From Telmatactis stephensoni (Eukaryota; Cnidaria; Anthozoa; Actiniaria; Isophelliidae): DNA of 64,000 nucleotides. The notes under the pieces are model-generated. The model did no database searches, was not told where the DNA came from, and saw only the letters and a list, made by a program, of their open reading frames with translations. The DNA lies in the NCBI GenBank assembly GCA_029948255.1, contig JALIZF010001505.1, forward strand, positions 62,001 through 126,000, given 5' to 3'. Of the stretch, positions 46,701-58,500 are shown one piece after another. A program made the translations under genes and the position numbers. The stretch's first letter is position 1. Each line of letters opens with the position of its first letter.

Positions 46701-49700
46701 CCAGTTTAATACAGAATGTCTCCAGGGTTGATGTAATGTGGAGCGAATATTGCGGCACTGATAGCCTCAAATCACAGACCATATCTAGAAGTTAACAAAG
46801 TCATGGTCAACCAAAGCGTGTAGAGGCAACAAGTACTCTTATACCATGCAACTGGGAAAGATTCCTCAGGGTATTGAGCTTTTTTTTATTTTTAGCTGAA
46901 ATTTGCAAATCCATCATATTGCCCAACAAGAAACACTTGATTTCTTCTGTTGGAGAAAAATTAGTGTTGAACAGAAATTCGCTGGATTCCTTAGGTTTTT
47001 GAGAGCTTTTTACTTTTAGTTGAAATTTGCAAATTAAAGTCATCAAGTTGCCTGGAAACATACACTTGATTTCTTCTTTTGGACATGGATTTGCATGTGA
47101 TGTACAACGGGAATTCACTGGATTGGCAACATGCACTCAGGAATCAGACTCAAGGCTTTTTTTTCATTTGTAAGGATTGTGTCAACTATGCAATTCAGAA
47201 ACTCCTTACCCGTACTCTCGACACTGATGTGGTGGTGTTGGCAGTCGCCATGTTTGGAGAGGACGCAGAAAAATCTTTCCACATTATTGCAGTACTTGAA
47301 GTTTTCAGAGCACTAGGTCCTAGCAAAGCAGCTGCACTTCCTGCTTTCCATGGCTTCCACGACTTTTAGGAGCAAGGATCGCACAGTTGGTTAGTGCGAG
47401 AGGTCCCAAGTTTGACCCCCATCGAATATCAGTGACTTCCTATCCTTGTTAAATAGGCCTACTCCGGGCACTAAAATCGCCGTAATTTTGGGCGATTTTA
47501 GCAATATTATCCCCAAAGATACTCAAAACTTAGGGCGATTTTGGGCGATTTTAGGGCCTGGAATAGGTCTGGAGATCTGCGCACGAACGTCCCGCGATTT
47601 TGAAGTAAAACTTCAACTTTTCATTTCTTTGTCTTCACGGGCTGCAATGAAATGTCTATATTCGGGAAAATCTCTGCCTTGGAGACTTGAAGGTATTGTT
47701 TGCAAAAGTAAAAACAACATTTGAACGGCCTTTGAATGATTCTGTATGTAAAGATCTGTTGGAAATATATGTCAGTCTACTGCAGCAGTTTGTTGTACTA
47801 CTGTACAGTTAAACTAACTTTTGCCAAATAGTTATTGACTTTATAGAAGGTAATGTTTTCAAAAAAGCCAAGTCAATGGGGGCAGCATCCCATCTGCAGC
47901 ACTCCGCCAAAATCACATTAAGAGACTAACCGCTTATCAAGCCAGGTCAGTCGTTGCAGCTACCCTCTGCGCCGCACTTGGCAGTAGACAAAGGCGGACC
48001 AAAAAGATTAAATTGACGCAATTGTGGGAAAACTAAGCAAGAGATTTTGGAAATGTGTAGCCACCTGACCAGATGTAAATGCCAGCAAGATAAAAATGTG
48101 CAAAATTGCAGTTCGTGTGCACAGCCATGTGTGATTGTGGAGGCGATTACAAATGGAATTAATTTGTTTGGAAGTTGAAATAATAAAATTTAATGATTGC
48201 TACGAGTGAACTGCAATAGCCCTCTCCCTTGTCAAAGATTCTTACCTTACTGAATATTAGATTTTCCATAATCCAAAATTGATAAATCCCAGTAACCCCA
48301 ATAATCAATTACAATGTACTATTACTGGAAGTACTTTTGAAAAGGCGTTGCCATGGTTGCATGTTGTTCAAATTGCGTTGTTTCAATCATATCCGTCTAT
48401 TATTCTATCTCCTTGACTTTAAAACAAGGTGAATAATTTTGATACTTGAGAGACTTGAGGTATTCCTATGTATCTATACTGGCAGTACTAAGTTTAGGGT
48501 GTGGCAGTGCATGTGAAATGAAAAGGGCATACATCATTAGACCAAATAGGACTAGTTGGTAGTGATAGCATTGTAGAAAACGGTTATTTTCAGTAATTTT
48601 GAATTTAATTAAAGCCATTAACATAAAACTGGAAGTACGAGGAATAGGGTGGGGCACTATAGTCAGGTAGAACGAACAGTACTTGTAAAGAATTATCACA
48701 TTTCATGGAACAGCTTGTTAATGCAACAATTGTATTTAATTTTAAGTGAAAATTAATTCCACATGTGTAAAACTGGAAGTATTGATTTTTGGGCGTGGCG
48801 CTATATCAGGAATTAGTCAGCATGTTGTCTTCTATCATTGTGCCAATTTTCATGCTTGTAGCAAAAAACTGAACAATTCTGCACTTTTTGTGCACGATAT
48901 GCCTGCACTACGAGCTCATTCATCCCTTTTCATGGCGTTAATCGTAAAGCCCGCTCACACGATGCGACTTTTGTTGCAACTTTTTATGTAACATTGCGCG
49001 CAAAACAGAGTTGCACCGTGTGTCACCCCTGCAACAGTTGCGCGCAACCCTGTGCGCATCAGTTGCAGGTTTAGGATCGAGTTCTACTTTGCAGTTTTTT
49101 GCTGCACGCAACATTATAGGCGTCGACACACGGTGCAACTGCGTTGCGCGCAGTGAGGTCGCAAAAAAGTGATATCCTGTGTCTGAGATCCTTAGTTGTT
49201 AATACTAGCTGGCGTTATGCTGTACGGAACTATGATAGATGCTATGCTTAGAGAGAGGTCTGTATTATTCGGTTACCTCAAACTTGTTTCAACTTCTCTC
49301 TACTGTAAGTTTAAGCTTTTGATACCAACAGATCAAAGCGCATCGTGATGTAGAGAGGGGGGAGGTCGCACAGTTTACTGATGAAACAGATGAAGATCAT
49401 GAAAGGATATAAAAGAAAGGCAGAATAGATAGTTTTACTCCCGTGGATATTTTACTTTATGTTCCATCACAACTTCTGTTTATCGGGTAAAATAACATGA
49501 AGTGTATTTCTTTCTGCAGGATAAAGCATCCACCCCCTTTACGTTTTTATCCAACCAAGACGACGCAGACGATGAAGCGCCTGGTGATGTTGAATGGGGC
49601 GAAGCCGAAGTGTTACAATCCAAGCCATGGAATCCTGTAATGTTACCCTATGATAGTAGTGGGGACGAGGATGACGGTGGTATGGTTGAGGAGGATCAAG

Positions 49701-50604
49701 CAACAGACAGACACACAAGTTATTTCAAACGAGAGGTTCTTTTTTCACTTTGGAGACCCGGAGTTGGAAAGTACAATTTATGGTAATGGTGCTGTCACTT
49801 ATTAGTCTTGCAAGGAAAGCCTGTCTTTTGCCCTGTACACACTAGTTTTTACTAAGCTTGTGCAGATTCAATTTGCTTATTTGTTTTTCTCAGTTCCAAC
49901 GAGATAAATATGGAATTGAATTTTTAAATCTGATATTGCTTACTTTTGCTGTTGTCTTGTCCTTTTAGAATACATACAGTATGAAAACACAGGTTTTATA
50001 GACAATAGCTATGCACAAGTCCTTTATTTCTAGAGGAAACTGGGATTCTGTCGTTAGGAAAGGAGGCTGGGAAGAAGATTAATCTTGATTTCCTTTAGTT
50101 AGTGCTAATCCGCTTTCAAACAACTGGGGTTGACGCTTGTCAATTAACACTCATCGATAAAGGATTTTAATAGGGGACATTTTCCTTTTGATATCTTTCG
50201 TTTATGTTTTATGTAATTTGCTTCGCCTCTCTCCTTCCTCAGTTTCACAAGTGTTTTTGACGCACTAGATGATTTTAGTTGAGACAGTGTGAGACTAAGG
50301 AATCCGTAGCTTGCGCAAAAGCCCAGGACTAGAATGACCACTGCCTATTCAATGTGGGAGTAGCCCGCAGTGATGACTTTGCATACAAGTGATTGTTATA
50401 ATTGATTATTTCTTTCATGTAGACCAAGAAACCCCTTTTATGAGAACAGAGACTCTTGAACAGCTCAATCAACACTGGATTAATGTAAGGTCAGAACTGA
50501 CCCAGGACTACAAGAAGAAGCACAAAGACGCCTTACGAAGAAACAGTAAAATAGGCAGCAAAGAGGGCGAGAATGAGATAAAGAAAAACATTGGTGATCA
50601 CTGA
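37750..50604 (+). CDS. NOL8: NOL8-like nucleolar RNA-binding protein, frame broken three times
   Basis: Ten exons: 37750-37817, 38412-38476, 40632-40694, 40938-41016, 41468-43447, 44312-44437, 44640-44923, 45684-45894, 49520-49782 and 50423-50604. The first four encode one RRM (RLFVGGLNSGTSDQDI as RNP2; KTFAYIDI as RNP1; WRGGVLKIEPARESFL). Then comes the NOL8 hallmark PGQKNWVVGKFGRALPVVHM. The large exon is Lys/Glu/Asp-rich with repeated KRKEKKKRKEK blocks, typical of nucleolar proteins. The C-terminus ends with FFFHFGDPELES, then DYKKKHKDALRR. The frame shifts by +1 near 42377, 42915 and 49728; removing one base at each restores a frame of about 1105 codons with every splice phase consistent, near the human length (about 1167). 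NOL8 acts in nucleolar rRNA maturation. Either the three lesions are assembly errors or this allele is damaged. Confidence 0.9.
38054..38200. mobile_element. MITE, CGTATGA family, diverged copy 4
   Basis: AGAGTAGTTTTGTATGAGTG and CAGTCATACAAAATCTGCTG terminate it. The core TAAAAACATTTGAAATTCCA matches copy 1. CpG positions of the family are largely changed to TG/CA, as expected of an older, methylated insertion. It lies in NOL8 intron 1. Confidence 0.75.
38500..38630. repeat. CATCTCGCCCCC short repeats
   Basis: The motif CATCTCGCCCCC / CATCTTGCCCCC and ATCTATTGCC(A/G)T is repeated six or more times directly after the NOL8 exon 38412-38476. It is a simple minisatellite in the intron. Confidence 0.8.
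39533..40376. mobile_element. TTAA-flanked non-autonomous element (piggyBac-like)
   Basis: GGTAGTTCCGGACCC at the left and the inverted CTCCGGAACTACC at the right lie directly inside TTAA on both sides (39529-39532, 40377-40380). The 844-bp interior has no transposase frame. Subterminal sequence repeats CAGTGACCCCCTGGTTTTTT / CGGTGACCCCCTCTTTTTTC. TTAA target use is characteristic of piggyBac elements. It lies in NOL8 intron 2. Confidence 0.85.
41034..41183. mobile_element. Small inverted-repeat MITE in NOL8 intron
   Basis: AATAAGGTGGAAATTTGGAA, then GAAAGATGCAGTGCTAGAAG on the left, match the inverted CTCCTAGCATTGCATCTTTC and CATTCCACCTC on the right. The loop is small and there is no coding sequence. 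Confidence 0.7.
43533..43680. mobile_element. MITE, CGTATGA family, copy 5
   Basis: AGAGTAGTTTCGTATGACTA and CACACTCATACGAAAACTGC flank CGGCGCGGCAAGGTTACGGC and GACACGGTCATGGCACGGCG blocks. It lies in the intron that follows the large NOL8 exon. Confidence 0.85.
45172..45412. mobile_element. MITE with about 40-bp TIRs and TA flanks
   Basis: GGGGCCTCCATTACAGCCAA ... GTTGCATCGCGACC is answered by GGTCGCGATGCAACGATTTT ... ACGACCTC. An inner hairpin GGGGGCGGAGCTT / AAGCTCCGCCCCC lies near 45270 and 45315. Intron of NOL8. Confidence 0.85.
47079..47369 (+). pseudogene. Fragment of a TE-associated protein (DTDVVVLAV...ALPAFHGF)
   Basis: A 96-codon frame contains TLDTDVVVLAVAMFGEDAEK and FRALGPSKAAALPAFHGF. 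I recognise the pattern DTDVxVLAxA ... xxLGPxKxxALPxFHAF as recurrent in uncharacterised, multi-copy cnidarian proteins linked to mobile elements. Here the continuation after FHGF is lost and the upstream part is a mixture of repeat-derived residues, so it is a decayed piece rather than a gene. Function of the parent family is unknown to me. Confidence 0.5.
47370..47460 (+). mobile_element. tRNA-derived SINE, copy 1
   Basis: AGCAAGGATCGCACAGTTGGTTAGTGCGAG followed by AGGTCCCAAGTTTGACCCCC and CAGTGACTTCCTATCCTTGTT resembles pol III box A (TxxCACAGTTGG) and box B (GGTCCCAAGTTTGACCC) of a tRNA-like SINE head. A closer copy is at 60690-60790. Confidence 0.6.
48948..49172. mobile_element. GC-rich inverted-repeat MITE (TTGCGCGCAA family)
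   Basis: GCTCACACGATGCGACTTTT ... CATTGCGCGCAAA on the left and ACACACGGTGCAACTGCGTTGCGCGCAGTG on the right form imperfect termini around TGCAACAGTTGCGCGCAACC. Related sequence appears at 51430-51545 (GCGCGCAGTGTCACGCGCAA). Confidence 0.55.
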
Positions 50605-52522
50605 ATACTCCAAACAAAAACGAAAAAAAAATTGCTGAAGGATTGGGTAGTCAATTGATAGTAATCAGTCAAGGAGCAGAAAAGAATATGTAAGGATTAT
50701 TGTAAGGTAAAAGGTATACCCAAAATAGCAGAAACAGTGGCGTTCACAAATGACAGAGATAAACCAATCTTACAGGAACCGTAAAAAGAAGAGGTACTCC
50801 AAAGAAAGGTTAAAAAGTGACAGCAACAGGAAAGCTGGTGCCCTCAACGGAATTATGAAAGATTTGCACTATACCGTAGGAAACCAACCACTCGACACTT
50901 TAATATAATAATTCAATTTATACACACTTCAATGTAATAATAGTTTTATTGACAAGATAAAAATCAGATTCATTCGTACATCCCATCATTATCAGTGACG
51001 GGAATTCAGTCAGTCGCATATTCTATTAGAAACCAACAACTGTATCTCTACCTTTTCACTCTCTATCATAATATATGACTTTGATTAATATAAGTAATAA
51101 TTAGTGTACATATTGGTACCTTTTGGTATGTACAGTGAACTCTCTCAGTCGGACACCCTTTGGAATCGTCTTTGAATCACAAACAGCTTTAGTAGAGTTT
51201 ATATAGTACATTAGAAAATGTTGGAGATATGACGCGCGCGCTGATTGGCTACGTACATGTTTGTATAAGAGTAGAGAGTCATGGCTCTCACTAAAACGTC
51301 GAAATGCATTCTATAAAAGCAATCTAAAACCACTGCGTCTCTGCACTGTGATATAAAAACCCTAGAAGAAGCAGAGCACTCGAAAAGCAAGAGGAACACT
51401 ATACTACATCTAGGCAACATTTTTGCAAATTTTCCTGCGCGCAGTGTCACGCGCAACGCAGAACTGCACCTTGTGCCCACCCCTACAACAGTTGGGCGTA
51501 ACGTTGCAGAAAATGCTGCACCGTGTTCCCGCGGTTTTAGCTTGCTTTTCTATTGCTCTTCATCTAACAGCGTGTATAAATCTGCTCTGCGCGCACGTTT
51601 TATATTGCTTAAAACGATAAGCAGTGGAATGTCAGGACCTGATGGGGGTTTGCCTCAGGGAGGTGTCCAAGGATGTCCGTTTTCAGAGAGTTCACTCTTC
51701 AAAATATTCATATCAATTTCCGTTACAGACTTACATAACTATGAAACATCTACATGAGCTACAGTGAATACACAAAACAATGCAAAGCTCACTAATAAAT
51801 ATCGGTACAAATAACCATGCTCTCTCTGTTGTTTGCGTACAAAGGGTTCCCGGTTCTACTACACATCGATTAGAAAATAAATGTATTTGATTCGTTTGAT
51901 CATTTTTATCTACACAAAAAGCTAATATGATATTCTCTAACGTATTCAAGAAAGTTTTAAAAACTGCTGTATATACATCACGTTCAATATGGAGGTCACA
52001 ATTAGGTATTGGGGCGGCTACAAGCTCTCCAGGAAACTGATTAGCCAATTGGTTATTTGGTATTAAAGATTTGTTACGAGAAAATATCAATATGCTATCA
52101 ACGATCAGAATTTGTTTTAAGGAGGATACGAAAACGACCTGATTAATTGTGTTACGTTTTTCATTCGACCGTGTTCAAGGAATATGGATGACGACTGCGG
52201 TCCAAGTGAAAACGTGTTCATGTGACCTATGTTTGAATAGATAACTAAAATGTTAGTGTGTAAGAAACAGCAGGTCCACATCAGACGATTACTGCAAATT
52301 TTGGCCTAGTCCTACTTTAACGAATAAGAGAATAAGGGAGCATGGCTTTAAATGAAAGGCCGGCCAATTTACGAAGAGACATAATTCTGTCGCAATATAA
52401 TAATTTGGTTATGCCAAATATGTTGCTGCGAACTGCCCCTGTAACTGTCCCTTCGATCGTCCACAAAACCTGAACAGTCCCCCCATATTGAACTGTATGT
52501 ATGTATACATTTATTAATGTTT
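50605..52522. other. Convergent intergenic region between NOL8 and the mosaic gene
   Basis: The two genes end toward each other across 1.9 kb. I see no gene here. It contains a TIR element at 51133-51695 and AT-rich sequence. The minus-strand hexamer AATAAA (TTTATT at 52510-52515) lies just past the mosaic gene stop codon, probably too close to be the main signal. Confidence 0.5.
51133..51695. mobile_element. TIR element, CAGTGAACTCTCT termini
   Basis: CAGTGAACTCTCTCAGTCGG and CACCCTTTGGAATCG at the left match CCAAGGATGTCCGTTTTCAG and GAGAGTTCACT in inverted form at the right. A TTGCGCGCAA-type element is nested within it near 51430-51545. Confidence 0.6.
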
Positions 52523-55500
52523 TTAAGAACCCTTTTGTCTCTTGATGTTTGACCTTATCCATCTCAAGTAACTACCAACATTAACATAAGCCGTATGGCT
52601 GTAATCCTTATGGCAACTTTTGGAGAAGGTATTCAACCCCCAGCTCAGCATTCCACCCAGAATCCATCTCTTTACTTGCGCGTTCTGGGTATGTGCGACT
52701 GAGAACATGAGCGGTGAACCGCTATCACTGATGCACGTCACACCATAGGTAACATAACCAGCACAGATAAGCTTGTTAGAATCATATCGCCTTTGAGCCC
52801 ACGAACAGCGCTGTCGACGTGTAATAGTCACCTGGTTTTGTCTAAGGTTGCCATGGATTCTATGATTGACATTCTTGCCCCAGCCAATGATAACACCCTT
52901 GTTGCCTCTTACTAAGAAACGCTCCACTTCTTGCCTGGTTGGAAGACAGATGGGTAAAATCTTCTCGGTGAAGTTAACCGGCTTTGATAGCTGTAACAAA
53001 GCTACGTTTGATGATAGTTTATTCAAATCTGCTTTAAAACTGTTATGAATTACTACTTTCTTGACATTCAGCAGTTTGGGTTTCGGTTTCCCCTCGCCTC
53101 GGTAATGGACACCCAGTTCTACTTTGATGAACTGAGGCTGTAGCGTATAAGGACCGAGGTGAAGACAATGTGATGTTGCTAGGATCCATTCCTTGTCGAT
53201 TAGTGTACCCATACAGCCCTCGATCTCACCAAAGGAATCAAAATGAAGCAAGACGCTCCATGGCCAACTTCCTGGTGCTGCGTTTCGCCAGCCACGACGT
53301 GTTGGCGCAAGGGCTTTCAAAGCTACACCACAACCTTGACAATAAAATACAGTAAAAATAAAATAAAATAAATAACTGTTTATTTAAGTGTCCTAGTCTT
53401 CTAGCGCTCGCGCACTAATTGGGGGACACTATACTCTCACACAGTTAGACATATAGTTAGCCATATAGAGAAATATGTGGAAATATTTAGAGTTGTCAAG
53501 TCAGACCTCTACAAAAGACATGAGTATACATTTTGTCGCTTTAAAATCTATACAATTACATCAACTATTGCAGAAAAACGCAGAAATCAACTATTCGGTA
53601 CTATTGGTAGTAGTCTTAGAGATGCTCATTTGGTGGAATTTTCACTGTCTCAGTAACGTTCAAAGAGCAATCGTAAACCGTCTTACCTGGAGCTATCTTT
53701 GTCTTGGTGCATGAGTATCCATCTATTGCCTTGTGGTAATTTTTCTTGCATGAACAAGAGAAACTACAAATATAACAACAAAATGGTAACATAAGAACAT
53801 CCTTCCCTTGATGTACCTCGAACTCACTAAATCCTTCCCATCAACCACAGCGCGCGCGAAGTTAGCGAAGCGACTGGGTACGAGTCTGATACACAGGGTG
53901 CCCGAGCTCTGTTGGGCGTTTCTTTCCAGATAATTATTAACGAAACAACGCGAAACAATGCTCTAGCCCAGGGTAGTGGTTCCGTCTACATCTAAATATT
54001 GAGCCTTTTGTTTTGAAAACGAAAAACGTGTAATCATTCAGGCATATTATATTTACCTTCCAACAGTATTGTTACAAAAGTGTTGGCACTTGTTTAGTTT
54101 AGGAATGGCACATTCATCAATGTCCAGACAACGTCTCTCATTTCGTAGCTTATATCCGTCACGACATCCACATTTGTATGAGCCCTCGGTATTTATGCAC
54201 AGCTGTTCGCAGTTTCCAGTCCCACCGTTCACTGCACACTCATCAATGTCGTTACACTTCTTGGTCCTAGAAAAGATAGATCATAGAGTAAACCACATTT
54301 TATTTTAAAATTAATTTGTTATATATACATTTTAATGTATATATAATGTTCGGCTGTATTATTCTGAACACGAAGGTAATGACGTCACGCGAAGATGACG
54401 TCATTCGTAACGATATGCGTGATATCATTATGACGTCATTCAATAAAAAGAACTTACTTTGGATCCAGGACATATCCTTTAAGGCACTCGCATTTGTAGG
54501 TTCCATAGAAATTAATACACACGTGTTTGCCACACCCACCATTGTTTGTAAGACACTCGTCTACGTCTAGACACTGTGTTTTATTGACATTGGGTACAAA
54601 TCCTGGGTCACAGTCGCATCGGTAGCTAATAAACACAGATATATAACAATCGTTAAGATGAAATAGTACGTTTAAAGGTCTTTTATTATGGTGCATGCCT
54701 AAAGCCCTCTCCAGTAAAAACAGAAAAGGAGTATGGGTAGTTGCAAAACGGCTTTACTTTATCGGCTTAGGTATTTTAATATCGACAAATAAAGTTCTTT
54801 GTATAAGTGTGCGGCAAGCTAGATGTCAATAGAAATGGTATATGTATTGAGGTTGTCCCAAACTAGAAAAGTAATTAGACCCCATAGAAGGACACACAGG
54901 ATGAAGTCCCTGATTAGCAAAGCCAACCTTACCTTCCTGGTATATTGATGCAGTTAAAACATGCTGGTATACCCTCCATACACTCATCGATGTCCATACA
55001 ACTTTTAGGTGTCATGACGTCAATCATATAACCAGTTCGGCATTCACATCGATAACCGCCACGTTCGTTTACACAAATTTGCTCACAACCACCATTGTTT
55101 GTCGAGCATTCATTTATATCTAGAACATAAAAAGCAAGCATATTACTGGACACGGCATCTAAACATGCTAGCTGGGTTGGTCCCAATAAAGACCGATGGT
55201 AACTTGAGGCTGAGGAGACTTCCTTACGGTAATGTTACAATAGGCTAAAACTCAATTTGGTGTTTTTTAAAACACCAAAAAAAAAGTTGTTGAAGTGCAA
55301 CATGGCGCGCGACTACGATTTTAGCGCAACATTGACTCACAATAGAGGCTTTGCACCATCACGTGACGGCAACAATGACAAGAGGCAGGAACAATAGAGT
55401 CTGGGGTAATCTGGTTTACACGAGAATGAATTCAGTTTCCCAGGGAAAAAGACTCTATTGTTCCTGCTTCCTGTCATGGCTGCCATCACGTGATGGTGCA

Positions 55501-58500
55501 AAGCCTCTATATAGGAGGATCTTGCAAAACTTTTAAGAGCTTTTTAATTCAAGTAATATACGAAATTTTTAGTTCTTTGTATGCAATATTATGCCAGATA
55601 TCAGCTGTCAATTTTCTGACTGGCAAAAGTGCTAATGAGCCCATACATTCTCTATAAAATTTAGAGTTTTCAAAACCACATCACGCAAAAACTATTGCTC
55701 TACAATGCACAGGGGAGGATCCAGGATTATCTTCAGGAGGGGGTGCACTGTCTTCAGGAGGGGTGCACCGTCTTCAGGAGGAACTGCCGAGAGGATATTT
55801 TAGAAAAATCTGAGAAAAAAGGACTCAAAGTCGTCTCAGGAGGGGGTGCGCACCCCCTGCACCCCTCTCCTAAATCCGCCCCTGATGCAGTTCTTTGTTT
55901 CAAGATACACGAAGTTGGAAAATAGTGTGACGGCAAAAAGGTCTAGTCGCGTGAATAATAGAATACAGTACCTTCGCATGTTTTGTTGTCTGAACCAAGT
56001 TTGTATCCCGAAGGACACCGACACTGAAATCCACCAAAAGTATTCAAACACTTATGACTACATCCCGCATTGGAGAAAGAGCATTCGTCGATATCTGATG
56101 AACAAAGAACAAGCAATGCCATTGGTTGTTACGACGAGAACGATGATTGGTTGCTAAATCAAATGGCAAAATATAACGAAAAATGTGATTGGATGTAAGA
56201 TGATGGTAATATGCAATTAGTTATTACCAGAACATTTTTTGCCGTTGTTTTGCAGATGAAACCCTTGTCTACAATCACAGCGGTAGCTCCCATTATTGTT
56301 GATACAAATTTGGTCACAATCACCGTTGTTCTTCATGTGGCACTCATCAATATCTGTTGGAAACATATATAATACAATAACCAGTTATATTATGGCTAAC
56401 AAAACAAAGTTATGTTTAAGGAACAATTTCTTTTAGGTTTCAGTCAGTTTTCTAAACTTTTGGGCACAAAACCCCTTACTCGAGTCGATACTCGAGTCTG
56501 GTTCATGCGCTTTATAGCATGTTTATAAAAGGAGTTTCTTTACTCTGCCTTTAGGAATTAACGAGTGAATCGAACGACTGTGATTGGTTGCGTACCTCGA
56601 CACGTGACTTTATCAAGAGTGAGGAAGAAACCCCTTCTGCACGCGCATACAAAGCTTCCAGGAATGTTTAGACAGGTGTGATGGCATCTTTTGGCTTGTC
56701 TGCATTCATTTATATCTGAGTGAAGTGAAACAAGAAAAATTAATATGATCTACAAAAAAAAAAACAAGAGGCTACAATAGCATTTACTCGAGCGACGAGG
56801 AAGCCCGCGTAAGAAAGCTTGCTTGCAAAGGCCATCTGTGTAATTTTGGACACTTGCTGGTTTGATCTACCACAGGAAGCCCAAGTAACAAAACTTGCTT
56901 GCAAAGGCCATCTGGGTAATTTTGGACACTTAATTTGACGACCGCAATACAGATCTAGACTCGGTCTACCACAGGTATACTAAGCTATCTTGGATTACTG
57001 TGATAACACTGAATATAAAGATGATAATTTTTATTTAAGACAAATATGCCTACCAATACAGGTTTTTCCATCGGGCTGCAACTGGTAACCAGGCTTACAT
57101 GTACATCTCACGGTCGACACTCGTCGCACGATAGACTGGATACAAGTATGGTCGCAGCCACCATTATTTTGAGAACATCTCACTGCAGCTATAAACAGTT
57201 TATTAAGCGATCATCCTATTACTAATAACTAGCCAATATCTTTATTTAACGAGATTAAACACATTACAGTCACAGACTGAAAACTTGTGAACCTCTCCTC
57301 CTACAAAGATCGCGCCTTGTCCGACGTAATGTCGGTTGGTTTCGGTATAATCCACAGGGATACCACACTAGCTATAAGAAGCTATAGTTAGTGATCGCAG
57401 TGATGATAGTGTTGTTTTATTTCAGCGACAGCGTTCCTATGGAAATCTGTTCGATCGTTACGACCGCTGAACACAGTTTCTGCGATTGTAGCAATCATAT
57501 TGAAAACCAGCTTAACTAAACTAACGACCACAGATATATAGCGTTCTATCCCTGTGCCGGATCAAAGAATAATTTAGTGTCGTTTTAAGCTCACTTGTAA
57601 TCGCCTGTTATTATACAGACATCAAGCTTGAAACAATGATAACAGTTTGCCAACCTTTGCCAAGGAACTTTTGTTCTAGAGCCAATTATTAATCTCTGCT
57701 TGGCAGACGTAACAATGGATTACGTCAGACAATCTGACGATCTTATTATTCTTGGACGCAACGTAAGCCACTCAAAACGATCAAGACTTCTGACTCTCAC
57801 TCATGACATATTGTCGAGACACTGCACTGCCAGTATAGTCACCAAATTGTTTGATGACCGGTATCTGACTGTCACAGTTCCTGGGGCCCGTTTCTCGAAA
57901 TACCCAATAACTTTACGGGCGCGTTAGCTTACCCGATAAAGTTTACAAGTGCTTCCCAAAGCGCACCTTATATTTAATTTCTAATTAATTTCTAATAATT
58001 ATTTTACGGGCAAGTTTACGGGTGCTCGCGAAATTTTCCTGCACATCCAAACGGGTCCGTAAAGTTATCGAATCTTTTTCTCTGGACCTTATATGTAAAG
58101 TGTAATTGTGTACAGTTTCAATTTACATTGCAAACACGAGAAATAACAATTCTTACCAGAAGTTGGTTTAGTGCAGTTTCGTTCATCGCTACCATCACCA
58201 CAATCGTCATGTCCATCACACATCCAAGTACGATCTAGACATCTCCCATTATCACACCGAAACTGATAGCGACGGCAAGGACATGCTAATTCATCAGAAA
58301 GATCACCACAGTCGTCTTGGCGATCACATCTCCATCTTAGGTCAACACATTTCCCATTTGCACAACGAAACTGGGTTGATAAGCAAGCAGTTGGTTTACG
58401 TTGGGGCGTGGTCCGGGGTGGCGGTCGTGTAGTTCTTCCTAATACTGTGTAAAGAAATAAAAATCAACCACAGTGCTAGATGTGAATCTTTTAGGGTGTG

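Larger units (their letters stand above)
45930..48913. mobile_element. Long-TIR element (about 3 kb) in NOL8 intron
   Basis: Arms of roughly 580 bp (about 45930-46510 and 48322-48913) are inverted copies; for example GTGCCCCACCCTATTCCTCG at 46173 faces CGAGGAATAGGGTGGGGCAC near 48638. The interior holds a broken gene fragment near 47.2 kb, a repeated AAATTTGCAAATTxAAGTCATC module near 46.9-47.1 kb, and a SINE-like segment at 47370. Size and arms of this length suggest a MULE- or Foldback-like element; the transposase is not identifiable. Confidence 0.8.

Noticed and set aside
45930..48913. CRISPR-like or phage-type repeat structure
   Set aside because: The repeats are two inverted arms, not regularly spaced direct repeats, and the DNA is clearly eukaryotic.
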